The notes under the pieces are model-generated. The model saw only the letters and a program-made list of their open reading frames with translations. It had not been told where the DNA came from and made no database searches. The position numbers were made by a program, and so were the translations under genes. A DNA stretch of 32,339 nt from an uncultured Nevskia sp. GTDB taxonomy: Bacteria; Pseudomonadota; Gammaproteobacteria; Nevskiales; Nevskiaceae. Every line of letters starts with the position of its first letter. Within the stretch, counting starts at the first letter, position 1. Location: positions 1-32,339 of the forward strand of contig NZ_CAISIQ010000308.1 of NCBI RefSeq assembly GCF_903885465.1, given 5' to 3'. Shown here piece by piece: positions 7,761 through 16,319 of the stretch.

Positions 7761-8954
7761 GTGAACCGTCGCCGCATCGCCGTAACCCTCGCGGGCATCG
7801 CGGCCTTCATCAATCTTTACGCGCCGCAGTCGCTGCTGCCGCTGCTGCGCGACTGGATTGGCAATGACGCTGCACGCGCTGGCCTGATCGTTTCGGCGGG
7901 CACCTTCGGCGTTGCCATCGCCGCGCCGTTCGCCGGGCTGCTGGCCGATCGTTTCGGGCGTCGCCGGGTGATCGTCATCGCGGCCTTCCTCGCGGTCGTC
8001 CCCGGCCTGTTCGCCGGTCTGGCGCCGACGCCGGAATCGCTGATGCTGATCCGTCTGATCCAGGGCCTGTGCCTGCCGGGCATCTTCGCCGTGACCGTCG
8101 CCTACATCGCCGAGGAATGGCCGGCGGCGGAGGCGAGGGCGGTGACGGCGGTCTATGTCGCCGGCACCATCGGAGGCGGTTTCTGCGGCCGGCTGCTGTC
8201 CGGCGTGGTGGCCGAGTTCGCCGGCTGGCGCTGGGCCTTTGCGTCGCTGGCGCTACTGCAGTTGGCGCTCGCGCTGCTGATTCGCATCTGGTTGCCGCCG
8301 GGTCGTGATATTCCCAGGCTGCGTGGCACGCCGCGCACGCCGCTGCTGCCCTTGCTGCTGCGCCCGGGCTTGCGCGGTGCGTATGCGACCGGCTTCCTGA
8401 TGCTGTTCGCGCTGGTCGGCGGCTTCACCTACATGACCCTGCATCTGTCGCAGGCGCCGTACTCGCTGGGTCCGGCGGCGCTGTCGACGATCTTCGTCGT
8501 CTATCTCGCCGGCATCGTCGTCACGCCGTACTCGGGCCGGCTGCTGAACGCCTATGGTCACGCCAAGGTGCTGGTAATGGCCTGGACCTTCGGCGCGACC
8601 GGGCTGCTGCTGACCCTGTTCCCGTCGCTGCCGGTGATCGGCATCGGCCTGTGTCTGTTCTCGCTCGGCCTGTTCATCGCCCAGACCACGACCACCAGCT
8701 TCGTCAGCGAAGCGGCCGGGCGCGAGCGCGGCCCGGCAGTCGGCCTGTACGTGACCTGCTACTACCTCGGCGGCAGCGCTGGCGGCGTGATCCCGGCCGT
8801 GGTCTGGCACTGGGCCGGCTGGCCCGGCGTGGTCGGGTTGATGTGCTGCGCCGGCGGCATCGCGGTGCTGATCGGCTGGCGCAGCTTCCGCTTTCCGAAG
8901 GACGAGCCGCATCCGGTCAAGGATGCGGTGCCGGAGGTTGGGGGCGAGGCTTGA
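7761..8954 (+). CDS. MFS transporter (YnfM-like efflux family)
   Basis: 397 residues with about 12 hydrophobic helices. The MFS signature loop between TM2 and TM3 is clear (GLLADRFGRRRVIV), with LIRLIQGLCLPGIFAVTVAYIAEEWP in the TM4 to loop region. It resembles the YnfM/arabinose-efflux subgroup of drug or metabolite exporters; the substrate cannot be predicted. The start is a GTG with a poor ribosome site, placed only 20 nt after the inverted repeat, so the start is uncertain, although the following residues (NRRRIAVTLAGIAAFINLY) look like a proper TM1. It converges on the acyl-CoA dehydrogenase at 9049. Confidence 0.85.
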   Translation: MNRRRIAVTLAGIAAFINLYAPQSLLPLLRDWIGNDAARAGLIVSAGTFGVAIAAPFAGLLADRFGRRRVIVIAAFLAVVPGLFAGLAPTPESLMLIRLIQGLCLPGIFAVTVAYIAEEWPAAEARAVTAVYVAGTIGGGFCGRLLSGVVAEFAGWRWAFASLALLQLALALLIRIWLPPGRDIPRLRGTPRTPLLPLLLRPGLRGAYATGFLMLFALVGGFTYMTLHLSQAPYSLGPAALSTIFVVYLAGIVVTPYSGRLLNAYGHAKVLVMAWTFGATGLLLTLFPSLPVIGIGLCLFSLGLFIAQTTTTSFVSEAAGRERGPAVGLYVTCYYLGGSAGGVIPAVVWHWAGWPGVVGLMCCAGGIAVLIGWRSFRFPKDEPHPVKDAVPEVGGEA

Positions 8955-9013
8955 GGTTTGTGTCGTGGTAGGTCGACACGTGGCCGCCGCGACGCGCTGC
9001 TGACGAGTGCGGC

Positions 9014-9030
9014 GTCGGCCAAGGGCCGAC
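9014..9030. terminator. Hairpin between convergent genes, possible weak terminator
   Basis: GTCGGCC (9014-9020) and GGCCGAC (9024-9030) form a 7-bp stem with a 3-nt loop in the short gap between two converging genes. There is no T-run on either side, so it is only a weak candidate for a transcript end. Confidence 0.3.
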
Positions 9031-9048
9031 CTGCAGGTGAGCCTGGGC

Positions 9049-10224
9049 TCAGCGGCCGACCAGGCTGCGCGCAATCACTTCCTTCATGATCTCGCTGGTG
9101 CCGCCGTAGATGCGCTGGATGCGCGCGTCGGCCCAGTAGCGGCTGATCGGGTATTCGGTCATGTAGCCGTAGCCGCCGAACAGTTGCAGGCAGGCGTCGG
9201 TGACTCGGCCTTCCATCTCGGTGGTCGACAGCTTGACCATCGCGGCGGTCGACACGTCGAGCTTGCCGAGTGCGTATTGCGCGCTGCATTTTTCGACGAA
9301 GGCGCGGTGCACTTCGACATCGGTCTTGCACTTCGCGAGTTCGAAACGGGTGTTCTGGAAGCTGGCGATCGAGTTGCCGAAGGCCTTGCGTTCCATCGTG
9401 TACTTGATGGTCTTTTCCAGTGCGCCCTGCGCGTGGCCGACGGCGGTGACGGCGAGGGCCAGGCGCTCGCGCGGCAGCTCGTCGACCAGGTGACCGAAGC
9501 CGCCGCCGACCCGGCCCAGCACTTCATCGGCCGAGATCTTCACGTTGTCGAAGAACAGTTCGCTGGTGTCGGCCGAGTGCAGGCCGATCTTGTCGAGATT
9601 GCGGCCGCGCTTGAAGCCGGGCAGGGACGTGTCGAAGGTGAACAGCGTGGTGCCCTTGGCGCCCGACTTCGGATCGGTCTTGGTCGCCAGCACCACGACG
9701 CCGGCGTGCTGGCCATTGGTGATGAAGGTCTTCGAGCCATTGATGACGTAGCCGCCTTCGCCATCCGGCAGCGCGCTGGTCTTGATGCCCTGCAGATCGG
9801 AGCCGGCGCCGGGCTCGGACATGCCGATGGCGCCGATGCACTCGCCGCTGGCCATCTTCGGCAGGTACTTCTGGCGCTGGAATTCGGTGCCGAGATGGAG
9901 GATGTAGGGTGCCGCGATATCGGAATGCACCGACAGGTTCGAGGCCAGCGCCAGGAAGCCCATGCGCGCGGCTTCTTCGAGCACCACCATCGAGAACTCG
10001 AATGGCGCGCCGGCACCGCCGTACTGCTCCGGCATGTCGACGCAGAGCAGGCCGTTGGCGCCCATGTCCGTGTACAGCGAGGCCGGGAACTTGCCGTCCT
10101 TCTCCCATTGCTCGTAATGCGGCTCGACGTTTTCCGCGAAGAAGCGGATGACGTTGTCGCGGAACAGTTCGAGTTCGGCGGCGTCGACGGCAGGCACGGT
10201 GGCAGCGGACAAGGGAGCGTTCAT
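9049..10224 (-). CDS. Acyl-CoA dehydrogenase, long-chain/isovaleryl structural class
   Basis: 391 residues. FAD enzyme that oxidises an acyl-CoA to the trans-2-enoyl-CoA. Seen: the FAD/substrate motif GAIGMSEPGAGSDLQ, NGSKTFITNG, the C-terminal LQLFGGYGYMTEYPISRYWADARIQRIYGGTSEI region, and ELPRERLALAV with Glu at residue 253. In MCAD-type enzymes the catalytic base is the Glu of YEGT. Here that position is Gly (IYGGT), and Glu253 lies where the base sits in long-chain and isovaleryl enzymes. The frame stays open 39 codons upstream, but the ATG at 10224 (MNAPLSAAT) fits family length and has a GGAA before it. Divergent from the 601-residue dehydrogenase. Confidence 0.93.
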   Translation of the reverse strand: MNAPLSAATVPAVDAAELELFRDNVIRFFAENVEPHYEQWEKDGKFPASLYTDMGANGLLCVDMPEQYGGAGAPFEFSMVVLEEAARMGFLALASNLSVHSDIAAPYILHLGTEFQRQKYLPKMASGECIGAIGMSEPGAGSDLQGIKTSALPDGEGGYVINGSKTFITNGQHAGVVVLATKTDPKSGAKGTTLFTFDTSLPGFKRGRNLDKIGLHSADTSELFFDNVKISADEVLGRVGGGFGHLVDELPRERLALAVTAVGHAQGALEKTIKYTMERKAFGNSIASFQNTRFELAKCKTDVEVHRAFVEKCSAQYALGKLDVSTAAMVKLSTTEMEGRVTDACLQLFGGYGYMTEYPISRYWADARIQRIYGGTSEIMKEVIARSLVGR

Positions 10225-10382
10225 CAGAGGTTTCCGAGAGTACAAGTGTTGACGCAAAGAATAGCCCTGCGCTGCCTCAAAAGCAGCAGCGGAGCAGCCC
10301 GCGCGGCTTGCCATCTCTTGCTGCGTCGAGCCGGCTGACATAGCGTCCGCTCGAGCCGATCCTGGCCCCGGAAGCCGATGCC
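10225..10382. promoter_or_regulatory. Divergent intergenic region of two acyl-CoA dehydrogenases
   Basis: The 158-nt gap separates two outward-facing acyl-CoA dehydrogenase genes and must hold both promoters. On the minus strand TATTCT (plus coordinates about 10259-10264) is a possible -10 without a good -35. A small stem-loop (GCTGC...GCAGC) lies near 10272-10288. I see no convincing operator palindrome. Confidence 0.4.
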
Positions 10383-12188
10383 ATGTCCCCGCTGATCAAT
10401 CGCCGCGATCTGTCGTTCCTGCTCTACGAACTGCTCGATGTCGAAGCGCTGTGCGCGCGCAGCCGCTACGCGATGCACGACCGCGAAAGCTTCGAAGCGG
10501 TGATCGACGCCGCGCATCGCCTGGCCGTGGAGCAGTTCCTGCCGCATGCCGCCAAGGCCGATGCTCACGAGCCGAGCTTCGATGGCCAGACGGTGACTCT
10601 GATTCCCGAGGTCAAGGCGGCGCTCGCGGCTTATGTCGACGGCGGCTTTCTCAGCGCGTCTTTCGATGCCGAACTCGGCGGGCTGCAGCTGCCGTACACG
10701 ATTGCTTCCGCAGTCAACGGCCTGTTCGTCGGCGCCAACTGCGGCACCGCCGCCTATCCGTTCCTGACCACGGCAGCGGCCAATCTGCTGCGCGTGCATG
10801 GCTCGCCGGAACAGAAAAGCCGCTACCTGCAGCCGATGCTGGCCGGTCGCTACTTCGGCACCATGTGCCTGTCCGAGCCGCAGGCCGGCTCCTCGCTGGC
10901 CGACATCCGCACCCGTGCAACACCGGAAGCGGACGGCCGCTATCGCATCAGCGGCAACAAGATGTGGATCAGCGGCGGCGAGCACGAACTGGCCGACAAC
11001 ATCGTCCATCTGCTACTGGCGCGGATCGACGGCGCGCCGGCCGGCACCAAGGGCATTTCGCTGTTCATCGTGCCGAAATACCGGCTCGATGCCAGCGGCA
11101 ACCCCGGCCCGCGCAACGGCGTTCACCTGGCCGGCCTGAACCACAAGATGGGTTATCGCGGCACCACGAACTGCGCACTGAACTTTGGCGACGTCGCTGG
11201 CGAGCCTTGCTACGGCGAACTGGTCGGCCGCGCCAACGAAGGTCTGGCCTGCATGTTCCACATGATGAACGAGGCCCGCATTGGCGTCGGTCTGGGCGCG
11301 ACCATGCTCGGCTACGCCGGTTATCGCTATTCGCTGGACTACGCGAAGACCCGACTGCAGGGGCGGCTGGCCATGAATCGCGATCCGGCGTCGAAGCCGG
11401 TGGCGATCATCGAGCACAGTGACGTGCGGCGAATGCTGTTGGCGCAGAAGGCTTACGTCGAAGGCGGCCTGGCGCTCGGGCTGTACTGCGCGAGCCTGGT
11501 CGACGAACAGGCCACGGCCGAGACCGCCGAAGCGCGTGCCGACGCCGGGCTGCTGCTCGACATCCTGACGCCGGTCGCCAAGGCCTGGCCGTCGGAGTGG
11601 TGTCTGGAAGCGAACAAGCTGGCGATCCAGGTGCTCGGCGGCTACGGCTACACGCGCGACTATCCGGTCGAACGCCTGTATCGCGACAACCGCCTGAATC
11701 CGATCCACGAAGGCACCAACGGCATCCAGGCGCTCGATCTGCTTGGTCGCAAAGCGCTGATGAGCAATGGGGCAGCGCTCAAGCTGCTGCTATCGCGCAT
11801 CGCGGCGACGGCGCAGGCTGCTGGCGAGATCACGGCTCTAGTCGAGCATTCCCGGGCGCTGTCCGCTGCTGTGAGCCGCATAGCCAGCACCACCCAGCGG
11901 CTTGCTGCCGTCGCCCAGCGTGGCGAAACGGACTTGTTTCTCGCCAACGCCTGCAGCTATCTGGACCTGGTCGGCCATACGGTCATTGCCTGGCTGTGGC
12001 TGCGTCAGGCTTGCGTCGCCCAGCCTGCGTTGGCCTCGGCTTCAGCGGCTGATGCGGCTTTCTACACGGGCAAACTGCAGACCTGCCGCTGGTTCTTCCG
12101 CCACGAACTGCCGAAGACCCTGGCGCAGGCGGCGCTGCTCGACAGCCTCGACGACACCGTGCTGAAGATGGACTTGGCAGGGTTCTAG
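10383..12188 (+). CDS. Large acyl-CoA dehydrogenase with C-terminal extension domain (DmdC/FadE5-like)
   Basis: 601 residues, about 200 longer than ordinary acyl-CoA dehydrogenases, matching the class that carries an extra C-terminal domain (DmdC, mycobacterial FadE5). N-terminus NRRDLSFLLYELLDVE is typical of this class. FAD-binding motif MCLSEPQAGSSLADIRTRA, then GNKMWISGGEH. The catalytic base is Glu443 in IHEGTNGIQALDLLGRK, the MCAD/DmdC position. Residues about 460-601 form the helical C-terminal domain. A GGAAG ribosome site precedes the ATG. DmdC itself acts on 3-methylmercaptopropionyl-CoA, but paralogues of this class are numerous and substrate cannot be called. No frameshift seen. 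Confidence 0.92.
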   Translation: MSPLINRRDLSFLLYELLDVEALCARSRYAMHDRESFEAVIDAAHRLAVEQFLPHAAKADAHEPSFDGQTVTLIPEVKAALAAYVDGGFLSASFDAELGGLQLPYTIASAVNGLFVGANCGTAAYPFLTTAAANLLRVHGSPEQKSRYLQPMLAGRYFGTMCLSEPQAGSSLADIRTRATPEADGRYRISGNKMWISGGEHELADNIVHLLLARIDGAPAGTKGISLFIVPKYRLDASGNPGPRNGVHLAGLNHKMGYRGTTNCALNFGDVAGEPCYGELVGRANEGLACMFHMMNEARIGVGLGATMLGYAGYRYSLDYAKTRLQGRLAMNRDPASKPVAIIEHSDVRRMLLAQKAYVEGGLALGLYCASLVDEQATAETAEARADAGLLLDILTPVAKAWPSEWCLEANKLAIQVLGGYGYTRDYPVERLYRDNRLNPIHEGTNGIQALDLLGRKALMSNGAALKLLLSRIAATAQAAGEITALVEHSRALSAAVSRIASTTQRLAAVAQRGETDLFLANACSYLDLVGHTVIAWLWLRQACVAQPALASASAADAAFYTGKLQTCRWFFRHELPKTLAQAALLDSLDDTVLKMDLAGF

Positions 12189-12303
12189 CGATTGAAGATC
12201 AAGAAAATGTAACTGTTTGCTGGCGCCACTCCGGCGGACAGGCTTAAATGCGGTGACTACGAGGCGGCTTTTTCGCCCGAACCCGGATGCCTTCTACGCA
12301 TCA

Positions 12304-13149
12304 ATGATCGTCCCGATGCCCATGATCGCAGCGTTCGCCGAGCATGTTCGCGAACGCTACAAACCGGACCGGCCCGAGTCGTTCTGGGCTTGTACGCCGC
12401 TGTTCCGTCGTCTGGCCGATCCTAGCTTCGCCGGGCAGATGATCAATCACACGCTGCATGCGCTGAGCTGTGATCCGTCTCATATCGGCCATTGGGCCAG
12501 CGACTGGTCGGCCCGGCAGATCGTGCTGGTGCGCGAGCCAGGGTGGACCCTGTCGCTGCAGCTGATCGACAAGCCGCGCCGCTACATCCACAGCTCGCCT
12601 TCGCATCTGCTGATCACGGCGCTGAGTGGTCTGCCGTTGAGCGGCGAACTTTACGATCTGCCGCCCGGCTACGACAACGCGGTGTTCGATCCCTCGCTGA
12701 AGCTGGTGCCTGCCGGGCCCTTCAAGCTTGCCGCCGGCGAAATCCTCGCCATCGATGCCGATTGCCATGTGGCTGATTTCCGCGTCGAGCTGCCGATGAT
12801 GCTGCTGAAGCTGGCGACCGCGCCGGTGCAGACCCTGGAGTGGCTGTTCAGCAAGGGCACCTTGCATCCCTGGCAGGCCAACGACGCTGATGCCGCAATG
12901 ACCAATCTGAGGGTCGGCGCCTATGTGCTCGGCCGCCTCGCCCACCAGTCGTCGCTGGAGCCGATCAAGGCGCTGACCGCGCATGCCAACCAGAACGTGC
13001 GCTGGGCGGCGATCCAGAGCCTGGGGCGCCTGAGCCGCGTGGAAGCACAGAAGGTGCTGCGTGCGGCGCTTGATGATCCGCATCCCACCGTGCGTCACGC
13101 GGCGAAGCAGGTGATCGACGAGGCCGAGCGCCCGGTACGGGGGCGCTGA
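12304..13149 (+). CDS. Unknown protein A: beta-rich core with C-terminal HEAT-like helices
   Basis: 281 residues from the ATG at 12304; the frame also permits TTG 12217 and GTG 12253, and no start has a good ribosome site. No family recognised. The middle (about 70-165) alternates short hydrophobic strands and turns (IVLVREPGWTLSLQLID, HLLITALSG, FKLAAGEILAIDADCHVADFRVEL), suggestive of a cupin/jelly-roll barrel. The last 75 residues are amphipathic helical pairs like HEAT repeats (NVRWAAIQSLGRL, PTVRHAAKQVIDEA). The next gene, 4 nt downstream, has the same layout and looks like a distant paralogue. Only one spaced His pair (YIHSSPSHLL) remains where protein B has a His cluster. The upstream gap 12189-12303 shows no terminator. 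Confidence 0.7.
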   Translation: MIVPMPMIAAFAEHVRERYKPDRPESFWACTPLFRRLADPSFAGQMINHTLHALSCDPSHIGHWASDWSARQIVLVREPGWTLSLQLIDKPRRYIHSSPSHLLITALSGLPLSGELYDLPPGYDNAVFDPSLKLVPAGPFKLAAGEILAIDADCHVADFRVELPMMLLKLATAPVQTLEWLFSKGTLHPWQANDADAAMTNLRVGAYVLGRLAHQSSLEPIKALTAHANQNVRWAAIQSLGRLSRVEAQKVLRAALDDPHPTVRHAAKQVIDEAERPVRGR

Positions 13150-13153
13150 GCCG

Positions 13154-14035
13154 ATGGCCATGACCCTGACCTGCGCGACCGGGCAAAGCGCCGGCATCGA
13201 GGAGTTCATCGAATACCTCGAACAAGACCGCATCGATCCGCACGACATCGACAGCATCGCCAGCGCAGCGCCGATGCTGAGCGCGCTGACCAATGATCGC
13301 GAGCTGATCGTGCGGCCGCTGAACCAGTACCTGAAGCTCGGCTTCAAGGGCTCGATGCCCGGCCTCGAACAGGCGATTCCGCTCGGCCAGCACGGCCACT
13401 TCCGGCTGCGCGCCAACGTCTGGCCTTCGACTGCCGACATCACCGCCGGCCGGGTGTTGCCGGACCAGTTCGCCTACGACCATGCGCACGACCACAACTT
13501 CCATTTCATGACCATTGCCTACTTCGGCACTGGCTATGTCACGGAGATCTACGAATACGACTACGAACGGGTCGAGGGTTACATCGGCGAGATGGTCGAG
13601 CTGCGCTTTCTGGAGCGCACCCAGTTCTCGGCCGGCCGGGCCATGCTGTACCGCGCCAGCCGCGATCTGCACATCCAGTTCCCGCCGGAAGATCTCAGCA
13701 TCACCCTGAGTCTGATGGTCGAATTGCCCGAACTGCGCGGCCGTGACCAGTTCTACTTCGATCTGCAGCACCGCACGATCAGCGGCTTCGCACCGCATTC
13801 GGAAACCTCGCGGCGGATCGACATCATCGCCATGGCCGGGCAGGCCGGCAATGACGATACCTGCCAGATGCTCAACGATCTGGCACAAAGCCACCCCTGC
13901 CGACGCACCCGGCTGGCCGCCTATGAAGCGCTGGTACGCTTGCGGCCTGCCGAGGCGGTGGGGATCTGGGAGCGTGCTGCTGGCGACAATGCGCCGCTGG
14001 TGGCCAATGAGGCGCGGGCGCGACTTGCGGGCTAG
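13154..14035 (+). CDS. Unknown protein B: His-rich cupin-like core with C-terminal HEAT-like helices
   Basis: 293 residues, start 4 nt after protein A with a GGGGG-type ribosome site, so the two are one operon. No family recognised. The centre contains YDHAHDHNFHFMTIAYFGTG: His110, His112, His114 and His117 followed by Gly and Glu131/Glu134, which resembles the metal-binding first motif of cupins. Strands continue through FSAGRAMLYRASRDLHIQF and LSITLSLMVELPE. The C-terminal 70 residues are helical (CRRTRLAAYEALVRL, APLVANEARARLAG) and resemble HEAT repeats. The order of strands and helices parallels protein A. A metal-dependent enzyme or a sensor is possible; the function is unknown. The stop codon overlaps the convergent EAL gene's stop in a CTAG. 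Confidence 0.75.
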   Translation: MAMTLTCATGQSAGIEEFIEYLEQDRIDPHDIDSIASAAPMLSALTNDRELIVRPLNQYLKLGFKGSMPGLEQAIPLGQHGHFRLRANVWPSTADITAGRVLPDQFAYDHAHDHNFHFMTIAYFGTGYVTEIYEYDYERVEGYIGEMVELRFLERTQFSAGRAMLYRASRDLHIQFPPEDLSITLSLMVELPELRGRDQFYFDLQHRTISGFAPHSETSRRIDIIAMAGQAGNDDTCQMLNDLAQSHPCRRTRLAAYEALVRLRPAEAVGIWERAAGDNAPLVANEARARLAG

Positions 14036-16164
14036 CGAATGCCGACGGTGACCGGTTCGCGCGCTGCCACGGCGGTGGCATGGGCGTCCATGCCGCTCTC
14101 CTCGAAAGCCACGGCACAGGCTTCGAAATCGGCGGCTGGCAGGGCTCGTGTGAAGTAGAAGCCCTGCTGCAGCTTGCAGCCGAGGATGCGCAGCTGGCGC
14201 ATCTGCGCGGTGTTCTCCACCCCTTCGGCGATCACGCCGAGATCGAGGTTCTGAGCCAGGGTCAGCGTCGCTGAAACGATCGCCAGCGCCTGCTTGGAAG
14301 CGCCCATCGAGGTCACGAACTGGCGGTCGATCTTGATCTTGTCGATCGGCAGCCGCTGCAGATAGCTGAACGAGGAATAGCCGGTGCCGAAGTCGTCGAG
14401 GCCGATGCGGAAGCCGAGGCGCTTGATCTCGGTGAGCATCGTGTGGCTGTATTCGGTGGAATCGAGCAGCGCACTTTCGGTGAGCTCGAAATCGATCAGC
14501 CGCTCGCGTGAGCCCGGAGCGCTGCTGAAGCCGCGCAGCAGTTGCAGGATGCGGCCATCGTGCACCTGGCGGACCGACAGGTTCACCGACACGCGCAGAC
14601 GCCGGTTCTTGGCGGCCCAGATCTGCGCTTGTTCATGCGCCTTGATCAGGCATAGCTCGCCCAGCTGGTTGATCAGGCCCGAGTCCTCGGCGACCTGGAT
14701 GAACTCGCTCGGCGGCATCAGGCCGTTTTCGGGATGGCGCCAGCGCAGCAGCGCTTCGGCGCCGACCACCAGCCCCTTCTCGACGTCGACCACTGGCTGG
14801 TAGAACGGCTCGAACTCGTCCCGCTCCAGGCCACGGCGAATCTCGCTGGCCAGGGCCAGTTGCCGGCGCATGGTGCCGGTCAGCTGCGCCGAGGCGAAGC
14901 GGGCGTTGTTGCGGCCGTTCTTCTTGGCGACGAACATTGCCGCGTCGGCGCTGGCGATGATCTGCTCGGCGGTTTCGCCATCGCCGGGAAACACGGCGAT
15001 GCCGATCGACACCGACATGTTCAGCAGGTGATCGCCGAACGGATAGCTTTCGGCGAGGCCGCGCAGCAGGCAATCGGCCTGTTCGCGCAGCGGGGTTTCG
15101 AGCGCGCTGCCGGCATCGAGGCCGTCGACGGTGATCGTGAACTTGTCACCGCCGTGCCGGCACAGCAAGGCGCCCGGCGGCATGAAGCGGTGCAGGCGCG
15201 CGGTCGCTTCGCAGAGGTAGCGGTCGCCGGCCTTGTGGCCGAACTTGTCGTTGACGGCGCGGAAGTTGTCGAGATCGACATAGAACAGCGCCACCGGTTC
15301 GCGGGTCTGCCGCGATCGATCGATCGACCGCTGCAGCGTCTCTTCGAGCCGGGCGCGGTTGCCGAGGCCGGTCAGCGGATCCTGGTAGGCGAGCCGGCGC
15401 AGGCGTTCGGCCTGATCGCGGAACTGGCGCAGCGCCACGGCCATGTCGCCGAACTCGTCGGGGCGGATCGGCGGTAGATCGATATCGATTTCGCCGGCGT
15501 TGACCTGGCGGATGGCGTTGGTGGTGGCCTGCAGCGGCCGGATCACCGAGCGGACGATGCCAAGCGTCATCAGCACGCCAAGCAGGCAGGCACCGATGAT
15601 GACGGCGGCGGACAGACGCACCAGATCCTTGAGCCGGCTGTGTTCGGCAGCCTGCATCTCCCCGGCCCGCGCTTGCTCGCGCTTGCTGGTGGATTGCAGG
15701 GTTTCGTCAATCAGATCGAGGCGTTGCTGCAGGGCCGCAAGCAGGGGCGTTGCCTGGGCGGCGGTAGCGGCATTGACGGCTCGCACCGACAGGCCATCGA
15801 TTTCGTCGCTCGCGGTTTCGATCAGCCGGGCGCTGATCGGGTCGGTTGCCGATAGCTTGAGCAATTCCTCGTCGAAGCTCGCCTTGGCCGCTTGCTGCGC
15901 TGTTCTCGCCAGGGTCTGCTGGCTTGGGTTCGAGCTCAGTACGGCGGCATACAGCTGACCGCTGTGCTGGCGCACCAGACTCATCGCCTGCTGGGCGGCG
16001 TAGATGTTCTGGAATCGTGCGAATTGCTGCTGCCGCGCGGCACTCGCTTCCTGGTCGCGCAGCACCCCGGAACCGACCACCAGACTGGCGCCGCCCAGCA
16101 CCGCGACCAGACCCAGGCAAAGGGTCATCAGTCGGGTTCTGACGCTGAAAGTCGGTCTCTTCAT
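14032..16164 (-). CDS. Membrane GGDEF-EAL protein with degenerate GGDKF motif, probable c-di-GMP phosphodiesterase
   Basis: 710 residues from the ATG at 16164; an in-frame TTG at 16245 would add a poor 27-residue leader. Order: TM1 (about 10-32), a periplasmic four-helix-type sensor region (about 33-180), TM2 (about 183-206), HAMP (about 207-255), GGDEF domain (262-420), EAL domain (440-690). The GGDEF signature reads HGGDKF (338-342), so the catalytic Glu is replaced by Lys341 and no RxxD inhibitory site precedes it; cyclase activity is unlikely. The EAL domain keeps EALLR (470), VNLS, FELTES, DDFGTG (590-591), IKID, GVEN and QGFYF, so it should hydrolyse c-di-GMP. The GGDEF domain may instead bind GTP and tune the EAL domain. 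Confidence 0.93.
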   Translation of the reverse strand: MKRPTFSVRTRLMTLCLGLVAVLGGASLVVGSGVLRDQEASAARQQQFARFQNIYAAQQAMSLVRQHSGQLYAAVLSSNPSQQTLARTAQQAAKASFDEELLKLSATDPISARLIETASDEIDGLSVRAVNAATAAQATPLLAALQQRLDLIDETLQSTSKREQARAGEMQAAEHSRLKDLVRLSAAVIIGACLLGVLMTLGIVRSVIRPLQATTNAIRQVNAGEIDIDLPPIRPDEFGDMAVALRQFRDQAERLRRLAYQDPLTGLGNRARLEETLQRSIDRSRQTREPVALFYVDLDNFRAVNDKFGHKAGDRYLCEATARLHRFMPPGALLCRHGGDKFTITVDGLDAGSALETPLREQADCLLRGLAESYPFGDHLLNMSVSIGIAVFPGDGETAEQIIASADAAMFVAKKNGRNNARFASAQLTGTMRRQLALASEIRRGLERDEFEPFYQPVVDVEKGLVVGAEALLRWRHPENGLMPPSEFIQVAEDSGLINQLGELCLIKAHEQAQIWAAKNRRLRVSVNLSVRQVHDGRILQLLRGFSSAPGSRERLIDFELTESALLDSTEYSHTMLTEIKRLGFRIGLDDFGTGYSSFSYLQRLPIDKIKIDRQFVTSMGASKQALAIVSATLTLAQNLDLGVIAEGVENTAQMRQLRILGCKLQQGFYFTRALPAADFEACAVAFEESGMDAHATAVAAREPVTVGIR

Positions 16165-16284
16165 CCGGGTAGGGCGCGTGCCGGCTGGGGGTGCGTTCGG
16201 CCTCGCGCGAAATGACAGCAAGACTGTGCCCGGATGATAGATCAATGACGCCGGAAGTCGCGTGACTCAAAAACCCCAAGATAT

Positions 16285-16319
16285 CTGCATTAATGCAGCG
16301 TTGCCCTGTTTCAGGGCAA
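16285..16319. promoter_or_regulatory. Hairpin plus 14-nt palindrome at the tetR 3' end
   Basis: TTGCCCT (16301-16307) pairs with AGGGCAA (16313-16319), with the TetR stop codon in the loop region. Immediately beside it lies CTGCATTAATGCAG (16285-16298), a perfect 14-nt palindrome. Reading on the minus strand, a run of T follows at about 16270-16274 after 10 further bases. These could form a terminator of the amidohydrolase-tetR unit. The palindrome could also be an operator upstream of the EAL gene. Confidence 0.45.

Noticed and set aside
9014..9030. Hairpin as a full intrinsic terminator for the MFS gene
   Set aside because: No T-run follows on either strand, so it is listed only as a weak candidate.
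9007..10338. A 443-codon plus-strand frame opposite the acyl-CoA dehydrogenase
   Set aside because: Shadow frame; the minus-strand protein has all acyl-CoA dehydrogenase motifs.
16205..16235. Possible sigma54 promoter (CGGGCACAGTCTTGCTG on the minus strand) before the EAL gene
   Set aside because: Spacing between the GG and GC elements fits only by shifting the -24 element off the CAC, so it does not match the consensus properly.
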